Source of the DNA: Neorhizobium sp. NCHU2750
GTDB lineage: Bacteria; Pseudomonadota; Alphaproteobacteria; Rhizobiales; Rhizobiaceae
Length of the DNA: 64,000 nt
Direction of reading: 5' to 3'
Assembly: GCF_003597675.1 (NCBI RefSeq)
Contig: NZ_CP030829.1
Coordinates: forward strand, 1-64,000
Program-made: the position numbers and the translations under genes
Notes under the pieces: model-generated
What the model was told of the DNA's origin: nothing
Database searches by the model: none
What the model saw: only the letters and a program-made list of their open reading frames with translations
In this document: one piece after another, positions 27,071 to 36,425 of the stretch
How the letters are laid out: every line of letters starts with the position of its first letter
Position numbering within the stretch: the stretch's first letter is position 1

Positions 27071-27225
27071 AAGGACATCTCCTTTGGCTTGAAAGCGTTG
27101 GCGATGATGGACCGCAGCGATGAAACGAAGGTCTGCGGCTGGATGATCCACGTGAGGTTATATTTCTGCCCCCTGCGGATATTGAGTGGTCGCGATGCAT
27201 AAGCCGCGGCGGGTATGATGTGTGC

Positions 27226-28248
27226 TCAGCCCGCCGACAGCGCGGCCTGACGACAGGCGGCAATATCGGCAATCACCGAGAGCGCCAGCGACCGGGCATC
27301 ACGCGTATGGCCGAACAGGCCGATCGGTGCCTTGATGCTGTCGATGAGCGCCTGTGAATGTCCAAGATCACGAAGACGTTGCATTCGCTTTTCATGGGTT
27401 CGGGTGCTGCCCAGCGCGCCCAGATAAAACGGGTGAGCACGCAAAGCCGCATCAAGCACAGGTATTTCAAGCTCCAGATCGTGCTGCAGAAGTGCCACCG
27501 CCGTATCGGCGTCAATCAGCGTCTCGTCTGTCACCTCACCAACCGCTGCGTCATAACGGAGAATTTCATAACCCGCTGCCTGCGCCACTTTGGCAGCAAT
27601 CTCGACTTCCAACGTGCGACCGGAAAGAAGGATCCTTACGGCCGGACGGTAAGAGGTCAGAAAGACCTCACCATTCCAGCCGGCATCCGCCTTTCCTGAA
27701 ACGAAGGAAAGCGATTGGCTGCCGGGATTGTAAGATAGGCCGGTTCTGCGGCGACAGTGCAGGCCTTGCATCACTTGTCGAATAGGCCGAATTTCGCGCA
27801 GAATGTGAACCGCAACCGTCACCCCGCCTCCACATGGCAAGACGATATCAAAAAAAGGCGACCCTTCGCCCAGCATGACGAACCGATCATGTCCTTTCGA
27901 GATTGCCTGTATTGCTTCTGCGGCAACAGCCGCCTCGGTACAGCCGCCCGAGACATAACCGCAATAAAGCCCGTCATCGGCGACGGTCATATGCGCGCCC
28001 AGTGACCGCGATGAACCGCCACGGATTTCGACCAGCGTACAGAGCGCCACCTGTCGACCTGCCTCCACAGCCTGAATGGCAAAATTCAGTACGTCGACTG
28101 CGGAGTCTGTCGAAACGGCCTTGGCGGGCGCCGGAAAAATCCCGGCGGTATCCAGATTGGTGGCATCCGGTTCGAAATTGTTTGCCCGGTCAGGGAACGT
28201 GATCGGATGCTCTGTGTTTTCAAGACTTGGATGCGCCGATATCGTCAT
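27226..28248 (-). CDS. XdhC/CoxI family molybdenum cofactor insertion factor
   Basis: A 340 aa XdhC-type protein that loads the matured molybdenum cofactor into the hydroxylase. The N-terminal CoxI-like domain shows VALCTLVEIRGGSSRSLGAHM and YVSGGCTEAAVAAEA. The C-terminal Rossmann-like XdhC domain ends with YLGALGSTRTHEKRMQRL and APIGLFGHTRDARSLALSVIADI. It is the first gene of the operon; in E. coli the matching gene is last. ATG 28248 is preceded by CAGGAG. Confidence 0.88.
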   Translation of the reverse strand: MTISAHPSLENTEHPITFPDRANNFEPDATNLDTAGIFPAPAKAVSTDSAVDVLNFAIQAVEAGRQVALCTLVEIRGGSSRSLGAHMTVADDGLYCGYVSGGCTEAAVAAEAIQAISKGHDRFVMLGEGSPFFDIVLPCGGGVTVAVHILREIRPIRQVMQGLHCRRRTGLSYNPGSQSLSFVSGKADAGWNGEVFLTSYRPAVRILLSGRTLEVEIAAKVAQAAGYEILRYDAAVGEVTDETLIDADTAVALLQHDLELEIPVLDAALRAHPFYLGALGSTRTHEKRMQRLRDLGHSQALIDSIKAPIGLFGHTRDARSLALSVIADIAACRQAALSAG

Positions 28249-28403
28249 CACGTGCTCCTGCGGATCGCAGCAATGGTGAGTTCGAAAATCGAGATCGCCT
28301 GGTATGAGCGATCGAGGCGGATTGCCTTTGGGTGCTGCTTCAGGGTTTTGGGCATGACATCCACCACTTTCCTGATTACAAGTTGGATGGCACTCCGCAT
28401 AAT

Positions 28404-28417
28404 CGGAGGCGCCTCCG
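28404..28417. promoter_or_regulatory. Palindrome in the divergent xdhC-tetR region
   Basis: A perfect 14 bp palindrome CGGAGGCGCCTCCG lies between the two divergent genes, directly followed by the 8 bp palindrome GTTTAAAC. Both would be natural operator candidates for the TetR protein encoded next door, controlling the oxidase operon and itself. Confidence 0.5.
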
Positions 28418-28473
28418 TTTAAACTTAGTGCCTGGCGAGTTTTCGTCAAGCCCTTGTGTGGGGTGGAATTTTT

Positions 28474-29070
28474 GTGACCAAGGAGCAGGCATCGCAACCG
28501 CAGAAGCGGCCGAGGTTACGCGCCGATGCACAGCGCAATCGCGTGAAGCTGGTCGAAGTTGCTGCTGACGCCTTTGCCGCACATGGCGCGGATGCTTCCC
28601 TTGAAGAGATCGCCCGGCACGCGGGCGTCGGTATCGGCACGCTATATCGGCACTTTCCGACCCGCGAGCATCTTGTCGAGGTCGTCTATCGGCGCGAATT
28701 GGAATTGCTGGCCACCGCCGCCACGGAACTCATGGTAGAAAAGACGCCCGATATAGCGCTTGAAGAATGGATGCACCGCTTCGTCAGCTACATGGCCGCC
28801 AAACGAGGCATGGCGAGCAGTCTGAAACTGCTGTTCACATCAAACGCCGCCCTTTTCACGGAGGGTTCGACGCTCATGAACGCCACATTTGACAAGCTCA
28901 TGCGCACGGCAGCCGAAGCGGGCACAATAAAAAACGACATCGGAACGTCTGATGTTCTTTACACACTATTCGGAATCTACGCGATCCCGGACACACCCGA
29001 TTGGCGTGACCGTGCGCATAGAATTGTGCGCCTGATCATGGACGGACTGCGAATTCGACCTGAAGCCTGA
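28474..29070 (+). CDS. TetR family regulator, divergent from the oxidase operon
   Basis: A 198 aa TetR-type repressor. The N-terminal helix-turn-helix is LVEVAADAFAAHGADASLEEIARHAGVGIGTLYRHFPTREHLVE, split here across its helices, followed by an all-helical ligand domain. GTG 28474 is chosen because GGGTGGA lies about 6 bp upstream; an in-frame GTG at 28456 has no such site. It probably senses an aldehyde or related compound and controls the molybdenum hydroxylase genes. Confidence 0.86.
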   Translation: MTKEQASQPQKRPRLRADAQRNRVKLVEVAADAFAAHGADASLEEIARHAGVGIGTLYRHFPTREHLVEVVYRRELELLATAATELMVEKTPDIALEEWMHRFVSYMAAKRGMASSLKLLFTSNAALFTEGSTLMNATFDKLMRTAAEAGTIKNDIGTSDVLYTLFGIYAIPDTPDWRDRAHRIVRLIMDGLRIRPEA

Positions 29071-29183
29071 TGAACGGGCAGGGTTAGTGGAGACAGAATT
29101 CGAGAGCGTTGCAATGAGCAACAAACTGGAGCTTCCCGATCAATCCGCCAAGCCCGGCATGTCGAGCTCGCCGATTACCGGTC

Positions 29184-29459
29184 TTAACATCCCTGGAGCC
29201 ATGGACCATGTTGGCATACTGATCTAACTCGCCGACATGCCGCCATCACGGTCGACAATCTGAAGCGGTTCTCGGGGACCGGATCGGACGTGATAGCCTC
29301 CAAGACTTCAGGAGCGGCACCCGACTGAATGGCATCCAATAAGATTTCGCGCGTGTCCCGCTCGGACTGCAATTTCAGATAAAGCGCATGAATAATCTGA
29401 TCTCTCAGATGGAGATTATCATCAGTAAAATCATCGATGCTTTTCGATCGCACGTTCAT
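29184..29459 (-). CDS. Hypothetical small protein, possibly a remnant
   Basis: A 91-codon frame whose first 70 residues have a plausible acidic and amphipathic composition (IDDFTDDNLHLRDQIIHALY, then TREILLDAIQSGAAPEVLEAI). The tail is cysteine- and arginine-rich and looks like out-of-frame sequence, which suggests a frameshifted or truncated gene. No Shine-Dalgarno precedes the ATG. I recognise no family. Confidence 0.3.
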   Translation of the reverse strand: MNVRSKSIDDFTDDNLHLRDQIIHALYLKLQSERDTREILLDAIQSGAAPEVLEAITSDPVPENRFRLSTVMAACRRVRSVCQHGPWLQGC

Positions 29460-29640
29460 GTCTGAACGAGCTGGCCATCAAAATCTGGTTCCATTCGTCC
29501 GGGAAAATAGGCTGAAAATTCGTCGGCCAACCGATTGAGAGGAGGTGTGATGGTACGCGTCTACCGGAAATTGGGACAAAACCCCGCAATTCCGCTGTCC
29601 CAGGGGAATGTTCAGCGAGGAAAAGGGTTGGCACATGGAC

Positions 29641-29689
29641 CTTGGAGACTAGGTGTTTCTATGACGCCACCGACACACTAATCTCCAAG
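29641..29689 (+). promoter_or_regulatory. poxB leader hairpin overlapping the ribosome binding site
   Basis: CTTGGAGA (29641-29648) pairs perfectly with TCTCCAAG (29682-29689); the pairing extends inward over TAG/CTA and GTGT/ACAC with one mismatch and one bulge, giving about 15 pairs. The 3' arm contains the first bases of the Shine-Dalgarno AAGGAG (29687-29692) of poxB. The structure could limit poxB translation, or be a processed leader; no ligand class is recognised. Confidence 0.45.
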
Positions 29690-29699
29690 GAGTATCCTG

Positions 29700-31427
29700 A
29701 TGAAGTCCAAGGTTGCCGATGTGATGACCGAGATCCTGCATTCGGCAGGTGTCAAGAGGATCTATGGCGTCGTCGGCGACAGCCTCAATGGATTGACTGA
29801 ATCCCTGCGCGGACGCGGCGATATCGATTGGGTCCATACGCGTCATGAAGAGACTGCCGCTTTTGCCGCCGGTGCCGAAGCGCACATTACCGGCGAGTTG
29901 GCCGTTTGCGCGGGAAGTTGCGGTCCCGGCAACCTGCACCTCATCAATGGGTTGTTCGACTGCCACCGATCGGGTGTCCCGGTTCTGGCGATCGCGGCAC
30001 AGATACCGTCGGAGGAGATCGGCAGGGGGTATTTCCAGGAAACCCATCCCGATCAGCTTTTCCGCGAATGCAGCCACTATTGCGAGCTTGTCAGCCAGCC
30101 GGAACAATTGCCGGGCGTTCTGGAGGCTGCCATCAGAACCGCTATCGGCAAGCGCGGCGTCGCAGTCATCGTCATACCGGGCGATGTCGCTCTTGCGGAA
30201 CTCTCGACAAAAATTTCCTCTCCGGCCGCGCTCCGGCTCGCCACGCCGCGCGTTGTTCCGGCTGAGGATCAGCTGGATAGCCTGCGGGCACTTCTGGAGG
30301 AAAGTTCAAGGATCACGCTCCTGTGCGGCCGTGGCTGCCAGGGCGCACACGACGAGGTCGTGGCACTCGCATCAAGGCTGAAGGCGCCTGTCGTTCACGC
30401 GCTCGGCGGCAAGGAATATGTGGAGTGGGACAACCCCTTTGACGTCGGCATGACCGGCCTGATCGGCTTCTCTTCCGGCTACAAGGCGATGCTGGAATGC
30501 GACACACTGATCATGCTCGGAACCGATTTCCCCTATCGCCAGTTCTATCCGACCGATGCGAAGGTCGTGCAGATCGATATCCGCCCCGAGCACCTTGGCC
30601 GGCGGACACCGCTTGATCTTGCGATCGTCGGAGATGTCAAGTCGACGCTCGGCGCGCTCCTGCCTCGGCTGGAGGATCGGTCGGACGGCAAGCACCTGGA
30701 ACGTTGCCTTGCCGCCTATGAGAAAGCGCGGGAAGGATTGGATGATCTTGCGACCGGCAAGGCAGGTGGCACCATCCATCCCCAATATGTCGCGAAGCTG
30801 CTCAGTGAGCAGGCTTCCGAAGATGCCATATTTGCATTCGATGTCGGTACTCCGACGGTCTGGGCCGCGCGGTACCTCAAGATGAACGGGAAACGGCGGC
30901 TCATCGGATCACTGGTTCATGGCTCCATGGCCAACGCCCTGCCGCAGGCGATCGGAGCCCAGGTAGCCGAGAAGAACCGCCAGGTCATCAGCATGTCGGG
31001 CGATGGTGGCTTCACCATGTTGATGGGTGATTTCCTGACCTTGAAACAGGAAAACCTTCCGGTGAAAGTGATCGTGTTCAACAATTCTTCCCTCGGCTTT
31101 GTTGCCATGGAAATGAAGGCCGCAGGCTATCTGGAAACCGGAACCGACCTCGAAAATCCAGACTTTGCGGCCGTGGCACGTGCAGCCGGCATCCACGCGG
31201 TGCGCGTCGAGGATCCGGCGGAACTGGAGCGAGGCATCGAGGCCGTCCTGCGCCATCCCGGACCGGCACTGCTGGACGTCGTCACCAACCCGCAGGAGCT
31301 TTCCATCCCGCCCAAGATAAAGGCGGCCCAGGTAATGGGCATCAGCCTGTGGGCAGCGAAGGCAGTCATGAGCGGTCGCGGAGACGAATTGATCGACGTG
31401 ACGAGGTCGAACTTCTTTTCGCGATAG
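29700..31427 (+). CDS. poxB: Pyruvate oxidase / quinone-dependent pyruvate dehydrogenase
   Basis: A TPP- and FAD-dependent enzyme of 575 aa that oxidises pyruvate to acetate and CO2 and passes electrons to ubiquinone at the membrane. The N-terminal Pyr domain has the catalytic Glu in [15 protein letters not shown] and [15 protein letters not shown]. The central domain follows at about 190-330. The TPP-binding motif is [31 protein letters not shown] (GDG to NN). Family length is about 575 aa. ATG 29700 has AAGGAG 7 bp upstream, part of it inside a hairpin. Confidence 0.9.
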   Translation: MKSKVADVMTEILHSAGVKRIYGVVGDSLNGLTESLRGRGDIDWVHTRHEETAAFAAGAEAHITGELAVCAGSCGPGNLHLINGLFDCHRSGVPVLAIAAQIPSEEIGRGYFQETHPDQLFRECSHYCELVSQPEQLPGVLEAAIRTAIGKRGVAVIVIPGDVALAELSTKISSPAALRLATPRVVPAEDQLDSLRALLEESSRITLLCGRGCQGAHDEVVALASRLKAPVVHALGGKEYVEWDNPFDVGMTGLIGFSSGYKAMLECDTLIMLGTDFPYRQFYPTDAKVVQIDIRPEHLGRRTPLDLAIVGDVKSTLGALLPRLEDRSDGKHLERCLAAYEKAREGLDDLATGKAGGTIHPQYVAKLLSEQASEDAIFAFDVGTPTVWAARYLKMNGKRRLIGSLVHGSMANALPQAIGAQVAEKNRQVISMSGDGGFTMLMGDFLTLKQENLPVKVIVFNNSSLGFVAMEMKAAGYLETGTDLENPDFAAVARAAGIHAVRVEDPAELERGIEAVLRHPGPALLDVVTNPQELSIPPKIKAAQVMGISLWAAKAVMSGRGDELIDVTRSNFFSR

Positions 31428-31443
31428 GGCCTGATCGATAATG

Positions 31444-31477
31444 CAGCTGGCAGTGACAGCAAGTCACATGCCAGCTG
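31444..31477 (+). terminator. Stable hairpin after poxB
   Basis: CAGCTGGCA-GTGAC pairs with GTCAC-(A)-TGCCAGCTG around a 5 nt loop, 14 pairs with one bulged A. It starts 16 bp after the poxB stop. There is no T-tract, so it may stabilise the mRNA 3' end or support termination. Confidence 0.5.
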
Positions 31478-31856
31478 TTCGGCATACGATCGTTGCTGAG
31501 TGGTGCCCGGCTCAGGGCCCCAATGTTCCGCATATTGGAAAACGAGTTTCGGTTTACGATTTCGTGAATTGCGACAATTCGTCCGCTTGCCTGCTTGTCT
31601 CAGCCTGCTGCTGCTCAATATCCCCTTTCATGAGAGGCTGGCATCCGGATCAGGGAGTTCCCGTCGGTGCCGGACAGGGTGCTGGTAACGCGGATCACCT
31701 GAGTTTTCCTCTCTGTCCGCATATTGCGCGACGCATCGCGCCCAGCAGGTCCGACAATACCAGCGCGTGAGGTGCGCGGCTCGGGTCTGCAGTGGAACCA
31801 TCCCCCGCCTGACCAGTTCGTGCCGGGCATTGAGTGATACATTGAGGAGATTGCAG
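31478..31856. other. Intergenic stretch before gcd
   Basis: No gene is supported here. The final bases hold the gcd ribosome binding site (TGAGGAG). I see no clear promoter or operator. Confidence 0.5.
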
Positions 31857-34298
31857 ATGGCTTCTGGCAGCACGGAGAAGCAAGGCGACTGGCTGTTGCT
31901 TTTTTTTGGAGGATTACTGACGCTTGTCGGCGCCATATTGACGATCGAAGGCGGCTGGCTGATCGCGGTCGGTGGTAACTGGTACTATGCCCTTGCCGGC
32001 ATCGGCATGGTCATTTCAGGCATACAATGGATGCGTCGGAAGCGTTCTGCAGCCTATCTCTACGCTATCGTCTTCATCGGTACGGTCATCTGGACGGCGT
32101 TTGAATCGGGTTCCGATTACTGGGGTTGGATCCCGCGCTTCGACGTGGTGCTGATCGCAGGCTTCGTGCTTGCTCTGCTGATGCCGCGCCTGAACTTCTC
32201 GAGGAAGATTTCCTATAGTCTGGCCACCGTTCTTGCGGTCGTCATCTGCGCAGGCGCCGGGCTGGCCTTTGCGCCGCATGGCTTCACGCGAGATGGACAG
32301 GTACCGGAGCCCGGTCAGGCCAACTATGCGGCGGATACAGGCAATGGCGGAGCCTCGAAACCTGTCGACGATGACTGGTATGCCTATGGCCGCTCCCTTG
32401 CCGCGCAGCGTTTCTCGCCGCTTTCCGAGATCACCCCGGAAAACGCGTCGAAGCTGAAGGTGGCCTGGACCTATGAGACCGGCGATACGCCGAAGAAGGG
32501 CTATGGGCTCGAGAACACGCCGATCAAGATCGGCGATTCTGTTTACACCTGCACCCCGCATAACGTCATCATCGCCCTCGATGCCGCAGATGGGAAAGAG
32601 CGCTGGCGCTTCGATCCGCATGTCTCCGACAAGGCGATCCCCTATACGGCTGCTTGCCGCGGGCTTGCTTATTTCGATGACAAGACCAATTCGGACATCC
32701 AAGCAACGCCTACCCCCGCACCGGCCGTTCCAGTTGGCGATTGTGCAGCCCGCATTATCGAAGGAACGCTCGATGGCAGGGTCGTTGCAGTGGATGCCAA
32801 GACGGGCAAGGCCTGCCAGGGGTTCGGCCAGAATGGCGCAGTCAGCATCGAGGACCATATCGGACCGAACTGGCCGGGTTATGTCGCCATCGTCTCGGCG
32901 CCGGTTGTCGTCCGCGATACCATCATCGTCGGCCACGAGGTTCTCGATGGGCAGCGTGCCTATGGCCCTTCCGGCGTCATCGAAGCGTTTGATGTCCGGA
33001 CCGGCCAGTTGAAGTGGGCCTGGGATCCGGCGCATCCCAACACGGCGACGCCGTTGACGGGCGATGCGTCCTACGAGCCGGGCTCGCCGGATGTCTGGAC
33101 GAATTTTACCGGCGACGACAAGCTCGGCATGGTCTATCTGCCCGTCGGCAATCCCTCGGGCGACTATTACAGCGGCCAGCGCACACCCGAGGAGAAGGAA
33201 TATGGAACGACTTTGACGGCGCTGAACGTCGAGACAGGCCTTCCAGTCTGGAAATTCCAGAACGTGCATGACGATGTATGGGACTATGATCCCGGTTCGC
33301 AGCCGAGCCTCATCAGTTTCCCCGGCCCTCAGGGCCCAACGCCTGCGATCGTCTTTCCCACCAAACAGGGAGAGACCTACATTCTCGATCGCCGCACCGG
33401 CAAGCCGCTCTTCGGTGTCGAGGAACGTCCTGTCCCCGGTGGCGGCGTGGAACCGGATCAGCGATCCAAGACCCAGCCCTATTCGTTGTTCAACCACCTG
33501 AGCAAGCCGGATCTCACGCCTGCCGACATGTGGGGCATGACGCCGTTCGATCAGATCGTCTGCCGTGCGCAATTCGCCCAGGCGAGCTACAAGGGCCAGT
33601 ACACTCCGCCGGAAGCTAGCCGCCACTCGATCGAATATCCCGGCTATAATGGCGGATCCGACTGGGGCAGTGTCGCGGTCGATCCGTCGCGCGGCATCAT
33701 CGTTGCCAATTACAATGACATGCCGAACTACAATATCCTCGTTCCGCGCGACAAGGCCAATGCAATGGGCTGGATACCGCGCGATCAGATCGACCCGAAC
33801 GCCCCTTCCAAGGCGGAGGGCGCAGGCGATCCGCAGATCGGCGTACCCTATGCCGTCAACGTCAATGCCGGATGGCGGATGCCGTTCACCGGCCTCCTGT
33901 GCAAGGAGCCACCCTATGGCGGTATCCGTGCCATAGACATCAAGACCGGCAAGACCCTCTGGGATCGCCCGCTGGGCACGGCCAGAAACAATGGTCCCTT
34001 CGGTCTGCCGACCGGACTGAATTTCACCATCGGGACGCCGAACAATGGTGGATCGGTCGTGACCGCCTCAGGCCTGACCTTCATTGCCGCAGCGACCGAC
34101 GGGCTTATCCGCGGCATTGACAACCGTACCGGTAAGACCGTCTGGACCGCCAAGCTCCCCGCCGGCGGCCAGGCCAACCCGATGATCTACGGCTACAAGG
34201 GCCACGAATATCTCGTGATCACTGCCGGCGGCCATCACTTCATGGAAACACCACCAGGCGACTACGTCATCGCCTACGCCCTGCCGCAGGGTAGCTAG
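31857..34298 (+). CDS. gcd: Membrane-bound PQQ-dependent glucose dehydrogenase
   Basis: A quinoprotein dehydrogenase of 813 aa that oxidises aldoses to lactones in the periplasm and feeds electrons to ubiquinone. About five membrane helices occupy residues 10-150 (LLLFFGGLLTLVGAILTIEGG onward). The PQQ propeller follows with WAYGRS-like DDWYAYGRSLAAQRFSPLSEI, AWTYETGD, NVIIALDAADGKERWRFDP and repeated W motifs to the C-terminus. ATG 31857 has TGAGGAG upstream; an in-frame start at 31767 lacks this and adds a non-homologous leader. No PQQ biosynthesis genes are present in the window. Confidence 0.93.
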   Translation: MASGSTEKQGDWLLLFFGGLLTLVGAILTIEGGWLIAVGGNWYYALAGIGMVISGIQWMRRKRSAAYLYAIVFIGTVIWTAFESGSDYWGWIPRFDVVLIAGFVLALLMPRLNFSRKISYSLATVLAVVICAGAGLAFAPHGFTRDGQVPEPGQANYAADTGNGGASKPVDDDWYAYGRSLAAQRFSPLSEITPENASKLKVAWTYETGDTPKKGYGLENTPIKIGDSVYTCTPHNVIIALDAADGKERWRFDPHVSDKAIPYTAACRGLAYFDDKTNSDIQATPTPAPAVPVGDCAARIIEGTLDGRVVAVDAKTGKACQGFGQNGAVSIEDHIGPNWPGYVAIVSAPVVVRDTIIVGHEVLDGQRAYGPSGVIEAFDVRTGQLKWAWDPAHPNTATPLTGDASYEPGSPDVWTNFTGDDKLGMVYLPVGNPSGDYYSGQRTPEEKEYGTTLTALNVETGLPVWKFQNVHDDVWDYDPGSQPSLISFPGPQGPTPAIVFPTKQGETYILDRRTGKPLFGVEERPVPGGGVEPDQRSKTQPYSLFNHLSKPDLTPADMWGMTPFDQIVCRAQFAQASYKGQYTPPEASRHSIEYPGYNGGSDWGSVAVDPSRGIIVANYNDMPNYNILVPRDKANAMGWIPRDQIDPNAPSKAEGAGDPQIGVPYAVNVNAGWRMPFTGLLCKEPPYGGIRAIDIKTGKTLWDRPLGTARNNGPFGLPTGLNFTIGTPNNGGSVVTASGLTFIAAATDGLIRGIDNRTGKTVWTAKLPAGGQANPMIYGYKGHEYLVITAGGHHFMETPPGDYVIAYALPQGS

Positions 34299-34632
34299 AT
34301 AGAAACCTGGCATGGCGCGGGCGCATCCTTCGAAAATGCGATCCGCGTCATTTCGGCCGGGCATGAAATGTTTCTGGTGTCCTCGTCCCGAAACAGCAGG
34401 TTCACGTAATCGGCACACACCGTGGAAATGTCTACACGGCTTTTCACCGACCCCTCCCGACGCGATGTAAGTTTTGCTGCCATTTTATCCGATGCTGCTC
34501 CCAGGCAATAACCGAAGGCTTGGCTAACAATCAACCAGCACAACCGTTCCCGGAGCGTTGCGAGCGTGCTGCGCGAGGCGGGTTGGGAATGCCGCAAACA
34601 TCCAAGCATAAGGCCGAGGGGAACCAAAGCGG
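34299..34632. other. Intergenic stretch after gcd
   Basis: No gene is strongly supported. A minus-strand frame from 34483 to 34295 (62 codons) is protein-like in composition and abuts gcd tail-to-tail, but it has no recognised homology and only a weak ribosome binding site. Confidence 0.4.
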
Positions 34633-34905
34633 ATGCGGACCATTATCGAGATCACCGCAGTGGGGAATGGTCTCATGGAAATCATGCATTGGCTCGATAA
34701 CGCAGTTTCTTTTGCACATATCGATACTTTTCCAACCGATGAGGTGGCGGAATTCGCGATGATGGCGGGTATTTTAAGAGCTGAAGCGCAGATGGCCGGA
34801 TTCACGGCCGAGTCGCTCGAAGCGGCATGTGGCGGCGATATTTCCCGCCATCTTATGGCACGCGCTCATTCGGCAAGCACGCAAGAGATAGAGAAGGATA
34901 GATGA
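34633..34905 (+). CDS. Hypothetical protein, 90 aa
   Basis: An unrecognised small protein with a helical, acidic composition (DEVAEFAMMAGILRAEAQMAG and SLEAACGGDISRHLMARAH). No signal peptide or membrane segment. An internal ATG at 34675 with GGGGA 8 bp upstream is an alternative start. The stop overlaps the next small gene by 4 bp (ATGA), so the pair is probably co-translated. Confidence 0.55.
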   Translation: MRTIIEITAVGNGLMEIMHWLDNAVSFAHIDTFPTDEVAEFAMMAGILRAEAQMAGFTAESLEAACGGDISRHLMARAHSASTQEIEKDR

Positions 34906-35060
34906 TGAGCACTGGTAGCAGGGCCCGGTCGAGGATGTATGTTTTTGTCAGTGCGATATTCGTGGTTGGCCTCGTTCTAGCAGGCTATTACGTCTTTGGA
35001 AAAACTCCTGGGGAAACCAAAAACGCACCTGCATCGGAAGTGGTAAATCCGAAATCCTGA
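34902..35060 (+). CDS. Small single-pass membrane protein, 52 aa
   Basis: A short frame starting ATGATG at the stop of the previous gene. A basic N-terminus (STGSRARSRM) is followed by one membrane helix (about residues 13-33, YVFVSAIFVVGLVLAGYYVF) and a polar tail with Pro, Glu and Lys. The positive-inside rule predicts the N-terminus in the cytoplasm and the tail outside. The start overlap suggests translational coupling. Function unknown. Confidence 0.6.
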   Translation: MMSTGSRARSRMYVFVSAIFVVGLVLAGYYVFGKTPGETKNAPASEVVNPKS

Positions 35061-35262
35061 GCCATCCAAATTACAGGAAAGCAGTGATTGCCGCGTCGGC
35101 AGATTTGAACAACATGGAGCAGGCTAAGAGCAGGCCACTCCCACCCCATCAAATCCGCTCTCAACCTCGGAAAAGGACGTGTTATCTTCGAGCCCCTCGC
35201 GATTGGCCCAGAGGAGGTTTTTGAGAGGGGTGCGCTCTTTCCGTCCTTTTGTTCAGCTACCC

Positions 35263-35652
35263 CTATGAACCTGTCGCCTTCCTCGGGTTGAGCTTGTGTG
35301 TCTCGCGTCCAGTCTCTACGGCCTTGGAAAGTCCTTGCAAAACACGCTGGTCGGTAAAAGGCTTTGAAATGAGATCGACAGCTCCTTCCAGTCCATGGCC
35401 AATTTCGCCGGGATTGGCAGTGACGAAAATCACCTTGATATGAAAGCGGTCTATCAGCCGGCGGGCGAGCAGCGCGCCGTTATCGCCGCCTGCCAGCCGA
35501 ATGTCGACGAACGCGATGTCTGCTTTGGCCGCATAAGCCAAAGCCTGATCGACAGTCGCCACGATCGCGACAACATCGTGTCCCGCGCCCTCGACAATTC
35601 GCTCCAGCTCGAACGCCACCAGCAATTGATCCTCTACGATCATGATATTCAC
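35263..35652 (-). CDS. Single-domain response regulator (CheY-like receiver)
   Basis: A 129 aa receiver-only protein. The acidic pocket is in IMIVEDQLL, the phosphoacceptor Asp is in DIAFVDIRLAGGDNG, and the conserved Lys is in LISKPFTD. No output domain is present. The start is GTG 35652, chosen because GGAGG lies 7 bp upstream; the ATG at 35667 sits before this ribosome binding site. The partner histidine kinase is not in the window. It is divergent from a hypothetical gene at 35798. Confidence 0.87.
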   Translation of the reverse strand: MNIMIVEDQLLVAFELERIVEGAGHDVVAIVATVDQALAYAAKADIAFVDIRLAGGDNGALLARRLIDRFHIKVIFVTANPGEIGHGLEGAVDLISKPFTDQRVLQGLSKAVETGRETHKLNPRKATGS

Positions 35653-35797
35653 GCGGCTTCCTCCCATATCTCCGAACGGAGATAGGCGCAGTAGAAGAAT
35701 CTGGAAGAGCGACAACCGTACACAACAGGTCGAAACGGCAATGAAACGGAACACCGACCGGACCGAGATTGTTGTTTCTGTAATCGGAGGTATGAAA

Positions 35798-36241
35798 ATG
35801 TCCCAATTCACAGACACACATCCAGAGCTTGCCGGCAGTTCTACGAGCGACACAACTTTTGGCCGGTCCACAGAGAGCAGAAGCCAGATCGCCGATTCCA
35901 AGACGCAAACCGCCGATGCCGGAGAAGTCCTCAATATCTATCGGCTGGAACCAAGTGCTCCGAGCGATGATCCAGGCTGGGAAATCAAGCCGGGGCATGG
36001 CGTCGTACTCGTAGCGGCAAGAACCGCTGGCGATGCGAGGGTGGTGGCGGCGGCACAGGAACTCGACTTTATGGAAATCGATGCTGCGCCTGCGGATGAC
36101 GTGTCCACACGGAACGCGAGCGCTTTTCGAGATGAGAAGCTTTACACGGTCATCGAGGTTGAACATGGACGGCACAATCTCAAGCGGGGCCTGCTTGAAG
36201 GCCACGTGAGGATCGATGTCATCAAGCCACTTCGCATGTGA
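35798..36241 (+). CDS. Hypothetical protein, 147 aa
   Basis: Unrecognised. The first 60 residues are Ser/Thr-rich and probably disordered. The rest looks folded (IKPGHGVVLVAARTAGDARVVAAAQELDF and a C-terminal basic strand RHNLKRGLLEGHVRIDVIKP). No membrane segment. ATG 35798 is chosen over ATG 35792 and 35741 because GGAGG lies 7 bp upstream of it. Confidence 0.6.
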   Translation: MSQFTDTHPELAGSSTSDTTFGRSTESRSQIADSKTQTADAGEVLNIYRLEPSAPSDDPGWEIKPGHGVVLVAARTAGDARVVAAAQELDFMEIDAAPADDVSTRNASAFRDEKLYTVIEVEHGRHNLKRGLLEGHVRIDVIKPLRM

Positions 36242-36425
36242 GGCGGGCGGTTTTCCTTGCTCAATCGTCAAGGCCTACCCGTGTGACCGAAAAGCTTGGT
36301 GAACTCGAGATCGACCAGAGAGCAAAAGACCTTAGACAACCGTACCAAAGGATATTGCCGGGAACTGGAAGGATTCAGGAACGTTCAGGCGGAGCCAACA
36401 ACAATTCAGTTTTCGGAGGTTTCCC

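Larger units (their letters stand above)
29071..29699. other. Intergenic stretch between tetR and poxB
   Basis: No convincing gene. The only protein-like frame is 29184-29459 on the minus strand (91 codons, first part RDQIIHALYLKLQSERDTREILLDAIQ in pieces), but it has no ribosome binding site and an unlikely C-terminus, so it may be a remnant. The last 60 bp hold the poxB leader hairpin described separately. Confidence 0.5.

Noticed and set aside
32016..33626. Long antisense open frame (536 codons) inside gcd
   Set aside because: No homology and complete overlap with a well-supported gene; the composition mirrors the sense codons.
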